This document shows positions 5,978 through 6,130 of a DNA stretch of 6,130 nt, one piece after another (the stretch's first letter is position 1; the number at the start of each line of letters is the position of its first letter). The position numbers and the translations under genes are program-made. The notes under the pieces are model-generated. The model ran no database searches. It saw nothing but the letters and a program-made list of their open reading frames with translations, and had not been told where the DNA came from. The stretch covers positions 65,880 through 72,009 of the forward strand of contig JAAVDT010000022.1 in NCBI GenBank assembly GCA_014801655.1, written 5' to 3'. The stretch is from Bacteroides sp. (GTDB lineage Bacteria > Bacteroidota > Bacteroidia > Bacteroidales > Muribaculaceae).

Positions 5978-6033
5978 AATTGCGATAAATGTTATCGCAA
6001 TTTATCGCAATTTATCGCAAATTGCGATAAATT
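5977..6033. repeat. Right Fic-flanking repeat block with two perfect palindromes
   Basis: The block starts at the last base of the fic stop codon. The first palindrome has 12-base arms AAATTGCGATAA (5977-5988) and TTATCGCAATTT (5992-6003) around ATG. Three direct units follow (5992-6001, 6002-6011, 6012-6021) and one inverted unit (6022-6031). The second palindrome (6009-6033) has perfect 12-base arms around a central A. Bases 5992-6031 match the left block at 4421-4460 in 37 of 40 positions in the same orientation, and both blocks are followed by T-rich sequence and ATTACWGTA. In RNA the first palindrome could also act as a 3'-end hairpin for fic, although no U tract follows it directly. Confidence 0.92.
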
Positions 6034-6130
6034 ATTTATTACAGTATTGATTATAAATCGCTCCACCACCATAACGCCCCTCTCCCCCCCCCCCCCCTCC
6101 GCCAGCTCCACCGACTACACGTCTGATAAA
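6034..6130. other. Right edge: non-coding with 14-C tract
   Basis: After the repeat block, AT-rich sequence gives way at about 6060 to C-rich sequence with an uninterrupted 14-C run (6084-6097). A minus-strand frame is open from the window edge down to a TAA near 6032-6034, but it translates to a poly-Gly string with no recognisable domain. I do not call a gene. Composition returns toward the GC-rich host pattern. Confidence 0.6.

Noticed and set aside
6034..6130. Minus-strand gene entering from the right edge
   Set aside because: The only long open frame encodes a Gly-rich string created by the 14-C tract, with no recognisable protein sequence.

Overview
The window looks like a chromosomal segment from a gut-type member of the Bacteroidales, most likely Muribaculaceae or a close relative. 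The evidence is a PorX-type response regulator/phosphatase next to a SprE/PorW-type TPR protein, TAnnTTTG promoters with an upstream TTTG box, and start codons without Shine-Dalgarno sequences. The family-level assignment is inference from protein resemblance.

Positions 2-3674 hold a compact, GC-rich, same-strand cluster that is probably one operon. It runs: the 3' part of a porW/sprE-like gene, porX (receiver plus alkaline-phosphatase/PglZ-like domain), tsaE (ATPase for tRNA t6A37 synthesis), and a 74-residue two-helix membrane protein resembling the Imm17 family. Gaps are 40, 23 and 31 bases, with no recognisable promoter or terminator between the genes. PorW and PorX belong to the envelope/type IX secretion regulatory module. 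TsaE is a translation-fidelity enzyme.

Positions 3675-3960 hold a 7-bp tandem repeat, a textbook Bacteroidetes promoter, a tRNA-Lys(CTT) gene and a strong hairpin terminator. The tRNA-Lys reads AAG and carries U36-A37, so it is itself an expected substrate of the t6A pathway that TsaE serves.

Positions 3961-6130 are clearly different: AT-rich and accessory in character. First comes a decayed IS4/IS1634-type transposase C-terminus on the minus strand, with the Y-(2)-R-(3)-E-(6)-K signature still legible around an in-frame stop. It is cut off close to a block of 10-bp repeats (4421-4463). An intact 440-residue class II Fic protein with a C-terminal winged helix follows (4655-5977), then a second copy of the same repeat block (5977-6033). 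Two further half-sites of the same motif surround the -33 element of the probable fic promoter. The most interesting system here is this Fic unit: a putatively self-inhibited AMP-transferase fused to a DNA-binding domain, bracketed by near-identical 40-bp repeats whose 12-bp palindromes could be its own operators or the ends of a mobile cassette. A 9-C tract at fic codons 8-11 could also switch the gene by slippage.
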